A stretch of DNA of 35,135 bases from JAAYKT01 sp964408955 (GCA_964408955.1 CAYPBK010000025.1:1-35135); one strand, 5' to 3'. Positions 24,659 to 33,016 are shown, counted from the stretch's first letter. Numbers and translations: made by a program. Notes: a model not told the origin generated them from the letters alone.

Positions 24659-25315
24659 ATAAGTATAGTAATAGCTATTGACGGTCCTGCAGGAGCCGGA
24701 AAAAGTACTGTTGCCAAAATAATTGCCGATTCATTATCCTTTTCCTATATTGATTCCGGGGCTTTGTTTAGAGCTATAACTCTAAAAGCATTGGAAATGA
24801 ATATTAAAATGGATGATATACCTAGAATAATTAACTTGGCACAAAGCTCCTCCATAGATTTTTTGGATAACAAAATATATCTTGACGGACAGGATGTCAG
24901 TAAAGAGATAAGAGGTAATAATGTAAACCTGAATGTATCTTATATAGCAAAAATTCCGGAAGTTAGGGATATTGTTGCGGATTTGCAGAAAGTGATTTCA
25001 TTAAATAAAAACGTTGTAGTTGATGGTAGGGATATAGGAACTACCATATTTCCGGATGCCAGAATAAAGTTTTTTATGATTGCATCTATCGAAGAAAGGG
25101 CAAGAAGGAGGCTTCTCGAATTAAACGCTTCAGGAGGGGCTCATAATCTGGATGAAATGATAAAACAAATATCTGATAGGGATACCATAGATAGCAATAG
25201 AAGTGCTTCTCCTTTAAAAAAAGCGGAAGATGCTATAGTAGTGGACACAGATAATAAAAACATCGAACAAGTTGTCACAGAAATGCTCAATAAAATAGAA
25301 AAAAGATTGGATTAG
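24659..25315 (+). CDS. cmk: Cytidylate kinase, apparent ATA start codon
   Basis: 218 aa if started at ATA 24659, the normal length. Phosphorylates CMP/dCMP. The P-loop GPAGAGKST lies at residues 9-17, then IDSGALFRAIT, VVDGRDIGTTIFPDARIKFF, and RASPLKKAEDA-like NRSASPLKKAEDA. The first in-frame ATG is 24764, after the P-loop, so it cannot be the real start. The frame is open back to 24635 (stop TAA at 24632) and contains no ATG, GTG or TTG before the P-loop. ATA 24659 sits 8 nt after AAGGGGG (24644-24650) and gives the family N-terminus (M)SIVIAIDGPAG. Either a rare ATA start or a base error or mutation of ATG. Confidence 0.9.
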   Translation: MSIVIAIDGPAGAGKSTVAKIIADSLSFSYIDSGALFRAITLKALEMNIKMDDIPRIINLAQSSSIDFLDNKIYLDGQDVSKEIRGNNVNLNVSYIAKIPEVRDIVADLQKVISLNKNVVVDGRDIGTTIFPDARIKFFMIASIEERARRRLLELNASGGAHNLDEMIKQISDRDTIDSNRSASPLKKAEDAIVVDTDNKNIEQVVTEMLNKIEKRLD

Positions 25316-25344
25316 ACTATAAAGACTTGTAAGGGGTGGTGTGC

Positions 25345-25914
25345 GTGTTTTATACTATTGCTAAAAATATATTAAAACCATTTCTTTATATTATTTATAA
25401 TATTAAAGTAGAAGGGATAGAAAACATTCCAAAGGAAGATGGATTCTTAGTTTGCGGCAACCATATCAGAGCTATTGACCCAATATTGCTTGGAATTGCT
25501 TTACCATGTCGCATTCATTTTATGGCTAAGGTTGAATTGTTTAATAATAGGCTTTTGGCTATTCTCCTTAATTTGTTGGGGGTTTTTCCTATACGTAGAG
25601 GTGAAGCTGATCTCAAAAGTATAAAAACCTCTTTGAAGCTTCTCGGAAGTAACGAAAATATAGGAATTTTTCCTGAAGGAACAAGAAATAAAACTGAAGA
25701 AATAAAAGCAGAACCCGGAATTGCAATGCTTTCAATTAAATCAAAAAAAGGGATATTGCCGGTTTCTATTAAATCAAATTATAAGCTGTTTAACAGAACA
25801 AAAATTGTTATCGGTGAAATGGTTTATCTTGATTCCTATTATGGGGAAAAGCTTAAAAATAATGATTACATTAATATAAGCATAGAAATAATGAAAAAAA
25901 TTAAATCCTTATAG
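25345..25914 (+). CDS. plsC: 1-acyl-sn-glycerol-3-phosphate acyltransferase
   Basis: 189 aa membrane-associated acyltransferase of phospholipid synthesis. HX4D motif in GNHIRAIDP, GVFPIRRGEADL, and FPEGTRNK. GTG 25345 chosen: AAGGGG ends 8 nt upstream; the GTGs at 25336 and 25339 overlap that site. Between cmk and ispH/rpsA as in other clostridia. Confidence 0.92.
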   Translation: MFYTIAKNILKPFLYIIYNIKVEGIENIPKEDGFLVCGNHIRAIDPILLGIALPCRIHFMAKVELFNNRLLAILLNLLGVFPIRRGEADLKSIKTSLKLLGSNENIGIFPEGTRNKTEEIKAEPGIAMLSIKSKKGILPVSIKSNYKLFNRTKIVIGEMVYLDSYYGEKLKNNDYINISIEIMKKIKSL

Positions 25915-25922
25915 GTGTTAGT

Positions 25923-27860
25923 ATGAATATTTATGTAGATAAAAACTCAGGATTTTGTTTTGGCGTTCAAAATGCGGTTCAAAGAACCATGGAAGCTTTG
26001 GAAAAAGAGTCTGATAAGAATATATATTCTTACGGTGAACTTATCCATAATAATCAAGTGATTGAAAAGCTTGCAGAAAAAGGTCTCAAAAAAATTGATT
26101 CCTTCGAAAGTTTAAGTAGTAATGATGCCAATATAATAATAAGATCTCACGGTATTTCAAAAGATATACTTGACACTATTAATGAGATGGAATTAGAATA
26201 TATTGATTGCACTTGTCCTTTTGTATCAAAAATTCATAGGATAGTTAACGACTATCTTAATGATGGCTATAAAATTTTAATAGCCGGTGATAGAACCCAC
26301 CCGGAGGTTATAGGTATTAATGGATGGTGTAACAATGAAGCTGATATTATACAGGATGAAAATACTATAGACAATCTTCCTTCTTATGATAAAATATGCT
26401 TAGTTGCCCAAACAACTATTACTTCAGAACTATGGAGTAAAATAACTGAAAGGGTTAAGGAAAAATATAAAATCGCTGAGATTTTTAATACAAGATGCAA
26501 TGCCACTGAGAACAGACAGAAATCTGCGGAGGAGTTGTCTAAAAATGTAGATGCTATGATTGTTATAGGCGGTTATAACAGTTCCAATACGAGAAAACTC
26601 TTTGAGATCTGCAAGAAAAACTGCGAATATACATATCATATTGAGACAAAAGAACAACTTCCTATTGATACTTTAAAAAATTTTAAAAACATAGGTATAA
26701 CAGCAGGTGCTTCAACGCCTGATTGGATATTAAAGGAGGTAATATTAACAATGGAAGACTTAAATAATGAAATACCTAAAGATAATTCTATGGATGAGAT
26801 GGAGGAATATGAAAAGAGCTTTATTAGATTAACTGAGGGAGACACAGTTAAAGGTACTGTTTTATCTTTAAACGATGATGAAGTAATAGTTAATATAGGC
26901 TATAAAGCAGACGGTATTATAAAAAAGGAGGATTTCTCCTGGGATTTGAATAAAAAGCTTTCTGATGAAATCAGTATCGGTGACCAAATAGATGTTAAGG
27001 TTATGAGAATTAACGATGGTGAAGGAAATGTAGTGCTATCCAGTAAAGCTGTAGAAGCAGATAAAAATGCATTAAAGCTTGAAGAAAAGTTTAAAGAAAA
27101 CGCATCTGTTTCCGGAGTGGTTAAAGACATTGTCAAAGGTGGAGGAATTGTAGAAATATTAGGTGTAAAAGCTTTCATGCCCGCTTCTTTATTTGATTTA
27201 TATTTTACAACGGAGTTGGAAGGATTTAAAAATCAAAAAGTAGATGTTAAAATTATTGAGTTCGATTTAGATAACAGAAAATTTATAGTTTCTAGAAAAG
27301 CTCATATTATTGAAGAGAAAAACAAACTAAAAGAAGAGTTTTGGAATAACACTAATGAAGGCGACAGAATACTGGGGGAGGTAAAAAGACTGACTGATTT
27401 TGGTGCTTTTGTTGATATTGGCGGATTAGATGGTCTTATTCATATATCTGAATTATCATGGAATAGAATAAACCACCCTTCTGAGGTTTTGCAGACAGGT
27501 GATAAGGTAGAAGTAGTTGTTTTATCCTTAGATGAAAGCAAGAATAAAGTTTCCCTCGGTCTTAAACAAACAACGCCTGAGCCATGGACTTTGATTGAAG
27601 GCAAATATAATGTTGGAGATATCATAGATGTAAAGATCGTTAGATTTGCAAACTTTGGTGCATTTGCAGAAATTGAACCGGGAATAGACGGTCTGATTCA
27701 TATATCACAGATATCTGATGAGAGAATTGCAAAACCTTCTAAGGTTCTGAGCATTGATGAAACTGTTAAAGCAAAGATTATTGATATTAATGTTGCTGAT
27801 AGAAAAATAAGCTTAAGCATAACGGAAGCAAAAAAGGAAGAAGAAGATATTCTCGAATAA
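25923..27860 (+). CDS. ispH-rpsA: IspH-RpsA fusion: HMBPP reductase plus four S1 RNA-binding domains
   Basis: 645 aa. The N-terminal IspH/LytB domain (1-275) has the three [4Fe-4S] cysteines C12 (GFCFGV), C98 (CTCPFV) and C192 (TRCNATENRQ) and histidines at 42, 76 and 126. It makes IPP/DMAPP in the last step of the MEP pathway. Four S1 domains follow at about 305-375, 392-460, 479-548 and 564-634, the last two closest to the ribosomal S1 consensus (DFGAFVDIGGLDGLIHISEL). This fusion is known in clostridia. A strong internal Shine-Dalgarno and in-frame ATG lie exactly at the domain junction. Confidence 0.95.
   Translation: MNIYVDKNSGFCFGVQNAVQRTMEALEKESDKNIYSYGELIHNNQVIEKLAEKGLKKIDSFESLSSNDANIIIRSHGISKDILDTINEMELEYIDCTCPFVSKIHRIVNDYLNDGYKILIAGDRTHPEVIGINGWCNNEADIIQDENTIDNLPSYDKICLVAQTTITSELWSKITERVKEKYKIAEIFNTRCNATENRQKSAEELSKNVDAMIVIGGYNSSNTRKLFEICKKNCEYTYHIETKEQLPIDTLKNFKNIGITAGASTPDWILKEVILTMEDLNNEIPKDNSMDEMEEYEKSFIRLTEGDTVKGTVLSLNDDEVIVNIGYKADGIIKKEDFSWDLNKKLSDEISIGDQIDVKVMRINDGEGNVVLSSKAVEADKNALKLEEKFKENASVSGVVKDIVKGGGIVEILGVKAFMPASLFDLYFTTELEGFKNQKVDVKIIEFDLDNRKFIVSRKAHIIEEKNKLKEEFWNNTNEGDRILGEVKRLTDFGAFVDIGGLDGLIHISELSWNRINHPSEVLQTGDKVEVVVLSLDESKNKVSLGLKQTTPEPWTLIEGKYNVGDIIDVKIVRFANFGAFAEIEPGIDGLIHISQISDERIAKPSKVLSIDETVKAKIIDINVADRKISLSITEAKKEEEDILE
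26732..26753 (+). promoter_or_regulatory. Internal Shine-Dalgarno and ATG at the IspH/S1 junction
   Basis: AAAGGAGGT (26732-26740) is followed 10 nt later by ATG 26751, in frame with the fusion (Met277). Initiation there would give a 369-aa S1-only protein starting MEDLNNEIPKDN, which resembles the start of stand-alone clostridial RpsA proteins. Confidence 0.55.
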
Positions 27861-27913
27861 TACAAGTATTTTTAATACTTTTTGAATCACACATGAAAAT
27901 TTTCACTTATTTC

Positions 27914-28000
27914 AATCCTCATTTTAATAGTTCTTATACTATTCATTAATGAGGATTTTAAGTTATATTAGGGCATTTTATAAATATTTTTCTAAAATGC
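27914..28000 (+). terminator. Two hairpins after ispH-rpsA
   Basis: AATCCTCATT (27914-27923) pairs perfectly with AATGAGGATT (27948-27957). GCATTTTA (27973-27980) pairs with TAAAATGC (27993-28000). T-runs are weak, so termination here is likely but not certain. The remaining part of the 242-nt gap is plain AT-rich sequence. Confidence 0.4.
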
Positions 28001-28102
28001 TACTTTAAGCAGGAATTTTGTTTTTTATTGAGAATATATAAAATGGTCTCTAATTACAATTGATTTGACTATAAAAAAAATTTACTGACAGGAGGTTAGG
28101 GA

Positions 28103-28408
28103 ATGAGAATAGAGAACCATCCGATTCTCACTTTTAAGAAGGGCAGAAAAGTAAAATTCACTTATAATGGTAAAGAAATGGAGGGATACGAAGGAGAACC
28201 TATAGCTGCAGCTCTTCACGCTCAAGGTGTTAAGGTGCTGGGTTATTCTCATCACCGAAACAGACCCCGAGGTTTTTACTGCGCAATCGGTAACTGTTCA
28301 TCATGCTTAATGGTTGTAAACGGCAAGCCAAACGTTAGAACTTGCGTTGAAAAACTAACAGAAGGTGCAGTTGTAGAAACACAAAAAGGGAAAGGTGATT
28401 TAAAATGA
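28103..28408 (+). CDS. [2Fe-2S] subunit of a flavin/Fe-S amine or imino-acid dehydrogenase
   Basis: 101 aa. Fer2_4 type domain with C60, C65, C68 and C81 (FYCAIGNCSSC ... VRTC). Homologous subunits occur in heterotetrameric sarcosine oxidase alpha (N-terminus), HcnA and the PdhX-type subunit of dye-linked proline dehydrogenase. First gene of four; start has GGAGG 9 nt upstream, and the stop overlaps the next start by 4 nt. Confidence 0.88.
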   Translation: MRIENHPILTFKKGRKVKFTYNGKEMEGYEGEPIAAALHAQGVKVLGYSHHRNRPRGFYCAIGNCSSCLMVVNGKPNVRTCVEKLTEGAVVETQKGKGDLK

Positions 28409-29484
28409 TTAAAACAGATATTGCTGTCATTGGAGGAGGTCCCGCCGGTATTTGCGCTGCTATAAATGCCGCTTCTTCTGGTGCAGAGGTTTTGCTGTTA
28501 GATCGTGACAGCCAACTAGGTGGGCAGCTTATTAAACAAACTCATATGTTCTTCGGTTCACAAAAACAACATGCTTCAAAAAGAGGCATAGATATTCCGG
28601 GAATTTTAGCTGAAGAAATGAAAAAGTATGGTGATAAAATAAAAATCATGCTTGACGCAACAGTTATTGGACTTTATGAGGACGGCATTTTAACTGTTGA
28701 AAAAGGAGAAGAATATATAAAAATAGAACCCAAATCCATCATAGTTGCAACAGGTGCTTCTGAAAAGTTTCCGGCTTTCCCTAATAACGATCTTCCCGGT
28801 ATTTATGGCGCAGGTGCTGTTCAAACTCTTATGAACGTATATGGTGTACTACCCGGGGAAAGTGTCTTTATGGCAGGTGCCGGTAATATAGGCTTAATAG
28901 TAAGCTATCAGTTGATTCAAGCAGGTGTAAAAGTCAAAGGCGTTATCTGCAGAGGTACAAAATATGGCGGATACTCTGTCCATGCATCTAAACTAAGAAG
29001 AATGGGAGTACCCATTATGCCGCAGCATCGTGTAGTATATGCTCACGGTAAGGACAAGCTGGAAAGGATTACCTTAATAAAAATGGATGATAATAAAAAG
29101 GAAATCCCCGGTTCGGAATTCGATATAGAAACAGATGTTTTATGTATTTCAACTGGATTAACACCATTGGGAGAGCTTTTATGGCAAATCGGTTGTGATA
29201 TGAAATATGTTCGTGAATTAAGTGGACATGTACCTGTTAGAAATGATGAGCTTGAAACAAGCATGCCGGGTATTTTTGTAGCCGGTGACGTTGCCGGCAT
29301 AGAAGAAGCCAGCAGTGCTATGGTTGAAGGACGTCTTGCAGGACTTTGTTGCGCAGAAAAATTAGGCTTTAAGAATCCGGATTATGATGCTTTAAAAGCA
29401 GATTATTTGGAACAGCTTCACGATTTAAGGTCGGGCCCCGAAGGTGAACCTATTCGTAAGGGCTTGTCTAAAATTGTTATATGA
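28405..29484 (+). CDS. NAD(P)/FAD-dependent oxidoreductase subunit (HcnB/PDH alpha type)
   Basis: 359 aa. FAD motif GGGPAGICAAINAA (9-22), NAD-type motif AGAGNIG in the middle, ATGASEKFP and FVAGDVAGIEEAS near the C-terminus. Resembles the alpha subunit of alpha4beta4-type proline dehydrogenase, opine oxidase A and HcnB. Electron transfer between the amine-oxidising flavoprotein and NAD or Fe-S partners (inference). Confidence 0.88.
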   Translation: MIKTDIAVIGGGPAGICAAINAASSGAEVLLLDRDSQLGGQLIKQTHMFFGSQKQHASKRGIDIPGILAEEMKKYGDKIKIMLDATVIGLYEDGILTVEKGEEYIKIEPKSIIVATGASEKFPAFPNNDLPGIYGAGAVQTLMNVYGVLPGESVFMAGAGNIGLIVSYQLIQAGVKVKGVICRGTKYGGYSVHASKLRRMGVPIMPQHRVVYAHGKDKLERITLIKMDDNKKEIPGSEFDIETDVLCISTGLTPLGELLWQIGCDMKYVRELSGHVPVRNDELETSMPGIFVAGDVAGIEEASSAMVEGRLAGLCCAEKLGFKNPDYDALKADYLEQLHDLRSGPEGEPIRKGLSKIVI

Positions 29485-29497
29485 GGAAGGTGAGGAA

Positions 29498-30262
29498 ATG
29501 CTAAAGTGCTCTGGTATACCTACTGAAAAAGATTTAGAATCTGTAACCCCTTCAAAAGAAAGACGCGCAAAGGGTCCGGTAGCAGTTATGGAATGTTTTG
29601 AAAAAATACCATGTAATCCATGCTATACATCCTGTCCAAGGGGTGCAATAAAAGAATTTGAAGATATTAATGACAGACCTGAATTAATGGAAGATATCTG
29701 CAATGGCTGCGGAATATGTGTATCACATTGCCCGGGTCTTGCGATTTTTATTGTTGATGAAAGCTACTCTGATACTGAAGCTCTTGTAAAAATACCCTAT
29801 GAAATGGTTCCTTTACCGGAGGAAGGCTCTTATGTAACTGGACTTGACAGAGAAGGAAAGCCCGTATGCAGGTCAAAAGTTATTAAAGTTCAAAATCCAA
29901 AATTCCAGGATAGAACACCAATCGTATCTATCTCGGTTCCTAAAGATCTATCTATGGTTGTTAGATTTTTCAACCAGGAAGATTATTACAACGATAACAC
30001 TATCGTATGCAGATGTGAAGAAGTCACATTAGGAGAAATAAGAGAACTTATAAGAAAAGGGTATAATACCGTTGATGAAATTAAAAGAATAAGCAGATGC
30101 GGTATGGGTCCTTGTCAAGGAAGAACATGCCAACAGTTGATTATGGACGAAATAGCCAAAGCCACTAATTGCAAAGTAGAGGATGTAAAGGTTCATACTT
30201 ATAGACCGCCTACGCTACCAATTAAATTAGGCAAGCTCGTTGGGGGTGAAGATAATGAATAA
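29498..30262 (+). CDS. Fe-S subunit: two 4Fe-4S-type cysteine clusters plus BFD-like domain
   Basis: 254 aa. Cysteines C33-C39-C42-C46 and C68-C71-C74-C78 (CNGCGICVSHCPG) form a ferredoxin part. A BFD-like [2Fe-2S] domain is at about 170-215 (C171-R-C173 ... CGMGPCQGRTC). In PdhF-type or HcnB-type systems these modules are on separate or other subunits; here they are joined. ATG 29498 has a GAGG site upstream; the ORF opens earlier but overlaps the preceding gene. Confidence 0.88.
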   Translation: MLKCSGIPTEKDLESVTPSKERRAKGPVAVMECFEKIPCNPCYTSCPRGAIKEFEDINDRPELMEDICNGCGICVSHCPGLAIFIVDESYSDTEALVKIPYEMVPLPEEGSYVTGLDREGKPVCRSKVIKVQNPKFQDRTPIVSISVPKDLSMVVRFFNQEDYYNDNTIVCRCEEVTLGEIRELIRKGYNTVDEIKRISRCGMGPCQGRTCQQLIMDEIAKATNCKVEDVKVHTYRPPTLPIKLGKLVGGEDNE

Positions 30263-31403
30263 AACCGCTAGTGTTGTTATTATAGGTGGAGGAATATCCG
30301 GCTGTGCCATCGCATATAATCTGGCAAAAAAAGGTGTAAAAGATGTTGTCATTATTGAAAAGGATTATTTATGCAGCGGTGCAACAGGAAGATGCGGTGC
30401 TGGAATAAGAATGCAATGGGGAACTGAAATGAATTGCAAGCTTGCAAAATATAGTGTAGAGTTCTTTGAAACGGCAAATGAAGTATTGGAATATGAATAT
30501 GATGTTGAGTTTAAGCAGGGAGGATACCTGATTATTGCCGCTACGGAGAAGGAAGTAAACCAATTTCATAAAAACATCGCTTTACAAAACAGTCTTGGAA
30601 TCCCCTCAAGATATATTACACCTCAGGAAGCAAAAGAAATTGTACCACATATGGACGAGACTCAAATACTTGGTGCTGCTTTCAATCCCAAAGATGGCCA
30701 TTTAAATCCTTTCCATACTACACAAGCCTATGCTAATGCAGCTATGCGTTTAGGTGTAGAAATAATGAAGTATACTGAAGTAACAGGTATAGATGTAGAA
30801 AACGGAAAAATAAAAGGAGTACAAACAGACAAAGGTTATATCAGTACTCCCGTTGTTGTAAATGCAGCAGGAGGTCATTCACAAATCATCAGTGAAATGG
30901 TTGGTGTGAATCTGCCTGTATTCTCCGAAAGACATCAAATTCTTGTAACTGAAGCAGTAGAACCCATGCAGGGACCAATGTTTATGTCATTTTCACAAAA
31001 CATCTATTGTCAACAAACACCTCATGGAAGCTTCATTATGGGTAGAGGAGATCCTAATGAACCCCGTGACTTAAGAATAACGTCAAGCTGGGAGTTCATA
31101 GAGGAAATGGCTAAAACATGCATTAGATTTTTACCGCCTTTAAAAGGCTTAAGAATGGTACGACAATGGTCCGGACTATACAATATGTCCCCTGACCGTC
31201 AACCTATTTATGGACCGGTTAAAGATGTTGAAGGCTTCTTCCTGGCTTGCGGATATAGCGGTCACGGATTTATGTTTGGGCCTGTAACCGGTGTAGTTAT
31301 AGCTGAATCTATATTAGGTGAAGAGCATACTATTCCAGTTGATGTTCTAAGCTTAGATAGATTTGAAAAAGGCGAGTTAATCTTAGAGCCTTCTGTTGTA
31401 TAG
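30255..31403 (+). CDS. FAD-dependent amine/imino-acid oxidoreductase (DAAO family, HcnC/PDH beta type)
   Basis: 382 aa. GGGISGCAIAYNLA at 11-24, the GATGRCGAGIRMQWG region typical of the catalytic subunit of sarcosine oxidase, HcnC and proline dehydrogenase beta, and C-terminal SPDRQPIYGPV plus GYSGHGFMFGPVTG. This is the substrate-oxidising subunit; candidates are L-proline, sarcosine, glycine or an opine. ATG 30255 with GGGGGTG upstream, overlapping the previous stop. Last gene of the four-gene unit. Confidence 0.9.
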   Translation: MNKTASVVIIGGGISGCAIAYNLAKKGVKDVVIIEKDYLCSGATGRCGAGIRMQWGTEMNCKLAKYSVEFFETANEVLEYEYDVEFKQGGYLIIAATEKEVNQFHKNIALQNSLGIPSRYITPQEAKEIVPHMDETQILGAAFNPKDGHLNPFHTTQAYANAAMRLGVEIMKYTEVTGIDVENGKIKGVQTDKGYISTPVVVNAAGGHSQIISEMVGVNLPVFSERHQILVTEAVEPMQGPMFMSFSQNIYCQQTPHGSFIMGRGDPNEPRDLRITSSWEFIEEMAKTCIRFLPPLKGLRMVRQWSGLYNMSPDRQPIYGPVKDVEGFFLACGYSGHGFMFGPVTGVVIAESILGEEHTIPVDVLSLDRFEKGELILEPSVV

Positions 31404-31481
31404 CTATAATGAATTCCAAGTTTAGACAATAAAGTTAAAATTTTAATTCTAGAATGAAATTTTATAGACCTGTGTAAATAG

Positions 31482-31518
31482 CAAATCCTTGCGTTATATA
31501 AATGCAAGGATTTGTTTC
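31482..31518 (+). terminator. Terminator of the dehydrogenase operon
   Basis: CAAATCCTTGC and GCAAGGATTTG form a perfect 11-bp stem followed by TTTCTATTTT. In the gene-free stretch 31404-31715, which holds this and a second hairpin. Confidence 0.65.
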
Positions 31519-31627
31519 TATTTTAAACGAAGACTTTTTTATATTTATATGTATTATTTAATTTATTTTGCAAAGAATAATCATTGACCTCACAAAATAC
31601 ATTGAGACCCCCTTTACATTCTATTTT

Positions 31628-31663
31628 CGTGATATATACAAATATATATCACGACTTTTTTTT
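31628..31663 (+). terminator. Strong terminator just upstream of cheR
   Basis: CGTGATATATA and TATATATCACG form a perfect 11-bp stem with a CAAA loop followed by AC and eight Ts. It ends about 52 nt before the cheR start. It could be a second barrier behind the dehydrogenase operon or an attenuator in a cheR leader. Confidence 0.7.
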
Positions 31664-31715
31664 ATATACAAAATATGATAAAATACTTCTAAATACACTA
31701 TAAAGGAGATAAGCA

Positions 31716-32495
31716 ATGCTTTCTGATTATACCGGCTTTAAAGAAAAAATTTTTACTCTTTCAGGCATAGATCTTTCTTCTTATAAGGAAAGACAAATGA
31801 AAAGGAGAATTGATTCTCTTATTAGCAGGAAGAACCATGATGGCTATGAATCTTTTTATAATGCCCTTGTTGCGGACAAGCACTTATATGATGAATTTAT
31901 TAATTATTTAACTATTAATGTATCTGAGTTTTATAGAAACCCTACTCAATGGGAAGTTTTAGAAAAGGATATTATTCCCGAACTGTTAAATAAAAATAAT
32001 AAATTGAAAATTTGGAGCGCCGCTTGTTCGACGGGTGAAGAACCATATTCTTTAGTAATGCTAATGACGAAATTTTTCGATTTAAAAGAAATTAAAATTT
32101 TAGCTACGGATATTGATATTGGTGCGATTAATAAAGCTAAAACAGGTATTTATTCGGAAAAGAGCTTAGCTAATTTACCAAAGCCTTTCATAGATAATTA
32201 TTTTAATAAAATTAACAATGCTTATGGAATCAATAAAAGTATCAAGGATTGTGTAGAATTCAAGAAGCATAATTTATTAAGTGATGTTTATCCTACGGAT
32301 TGTGATTTAATAGTCTGTAGAAATGTTTTAATTTACTTTACTGAGGAAGCAAAAGAGAAGATTTATAAATCCTTCCATATGTCTTTAAGTAATAACGGAG
32401 TGTTTTTCGTTGGAAGCACAGAACAGATAATAATGCCCCAAAAGCTTCAGCTTGAGCCGGTAAAAACATTTTTTTATAGAAAAGTCAAAGAATAG
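31716..32495 (+). CDS. cheR: CheR-type protein-glutamate O-methyltransferase
   Basis: 259 aa. N-terminal helical CheR_N domain (about 5-60; GIDLSSYKERQMKRRI) and SAM-binding CheR domain with TINVSEFYRNPTQWE, IWSAACSTGEEPYSL, ATDID and CRNVLIYF. Methylates glutamates of chemoreceptors. No other chemotaxis or flagellar gene is in the window, so the partner receptors are elsewhere. Shine-Dalgarno AAAGGAG upstream. Confidence 0.93.
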   Translation: MLSDYTGFKEKIFTLSGIDLSSYKERQMKRRIDSLISRKNHDGYESFYNALVADKHLYDEFINYLTINVSEFYRNPTQWEVLEKDIIPELLNKNNKLKIWSAACSTGEEPYSLVMLMTKFFDLKEIKILATDIDIGAINKAKTGIYSEKSLANLPKPFIDNYFNKINNAYGINKSIKDCVEFKKHNLLSDVYPTDCDLIVCRNVLIYFTEEAKEKIYKSFHMSLSNNGVFFVGSTEQIIMPQKLQLEPVKTFFYRKVKE

Positions 32496-32641
32496 TCGTG
32501 TATGTAATTGCCTTAATGTGTTGGGGAAATTATATATGTGTGTTTGTTAGTAACCTGTTAGAAATGTGTTAGAAACCGTCGACATTTAGTTCAACTTAAT
32601 TCAAGCTTTATCCATTTTATAAGAGTAACTTATAGCAAAGT

Positions 32642-32676
32642 AAAAACCCCACAACCGTTATGGCTGTGAGGTTTTA
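32642..32676. terminator. Bidirectional terminator between cheR and tRNA-Pro
   Basis: AAAACCCCACA region pairs with CTGTGAGGTTTT around a GTTA-centred loop. A-run on the left and T-run on the right serve both the + strand cheR and the - strand tRNA gene. Confidence 0.75.
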
Positions 32677-32688
32677 TTCTTTTCTCAA

Positions 32689-32765
32689 TGGTCGGGGCAA
32701 CAGGACTTGAACCTGCGGCCTCTTGGTCCCGAACCAAGCACGCTACCAAACTGCGCTATGCCCCG
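32689..32765 (-). tRNA. tRNA-Pro, anticodon CGG, CCA encoded
   Basis: 77 nt with full cloverleaf. Acceptor CGGGGCA/TGCCCCG, D stem GCGC/GCGT, anticodon stem CTTGG/CCAAG with loop TTCGGGA (anticodon CGG, codon CCG), T arm GCAGG-TTCAAGT-CCTGT, discriminator A and encoded CCA. Confidence 0.97.
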
Positions 32766-32811
32766 ATAGTCTATATTTAATGCTTAATATTAAAGTTGAA
32801 GCCTTTTTTAT

Positions 32812-32838
32812 ATTATACTCTTATACCGTTAAAGTCAA
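32812..32838 (-). promoter_or_regulatory. Promoter of tRNA-Pro
   Basis: On the minus strand TTGACT (plus 32833-32838) and TATAAT (plus 32812-32817) with a 15-nt spacer; TAATAT two bases on would give 17. About 47 nt before the tRNA. Confidence 0.55.
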
Positions 32839-32894
32839 TACTTTAATCTCTTTTACGCCCGGACCGCATTGTTTAAATGTTACAATAGTCTTGA

Positions 32895-32954
32895 AACTCC
32901 GCAATCGTATCAAATATAATAAGCAATACTGAAAATATGGCAAATATAAAAATC
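32895..32954 (+). repeat. Partial 3' copy of the 170-nt repeat with its flank
   Basis: About 60 nt that match 33156-33216, including the repeat's CAATCGTATCAAATATAAT and about 30 nt of sequence beyond the repeat end. The 5' part of the element is missing. The rest of the gene-free stretch 32766-33358 holds the tRNA promoter and repeat copy 2; nothing else is evident. Confidence 0.75.
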
Positions 32955-33016
32955 CTTAAAAAATATGGAGATATCTGAACGTTAAAGTTTAGATTTCTCT
33001 GCTCGCATATTCTTTA

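Noticed and set aside
24764..24766. cmk starting at the first ATG
   Set aside because: It would remove the P-loop GPAGAGKST, which is encoded in frame just upstream.
32578..32584. Second 0A-like site near GTCGACA after cheR
   Set aside because: One mismatch to the core and not upstream of any gene.
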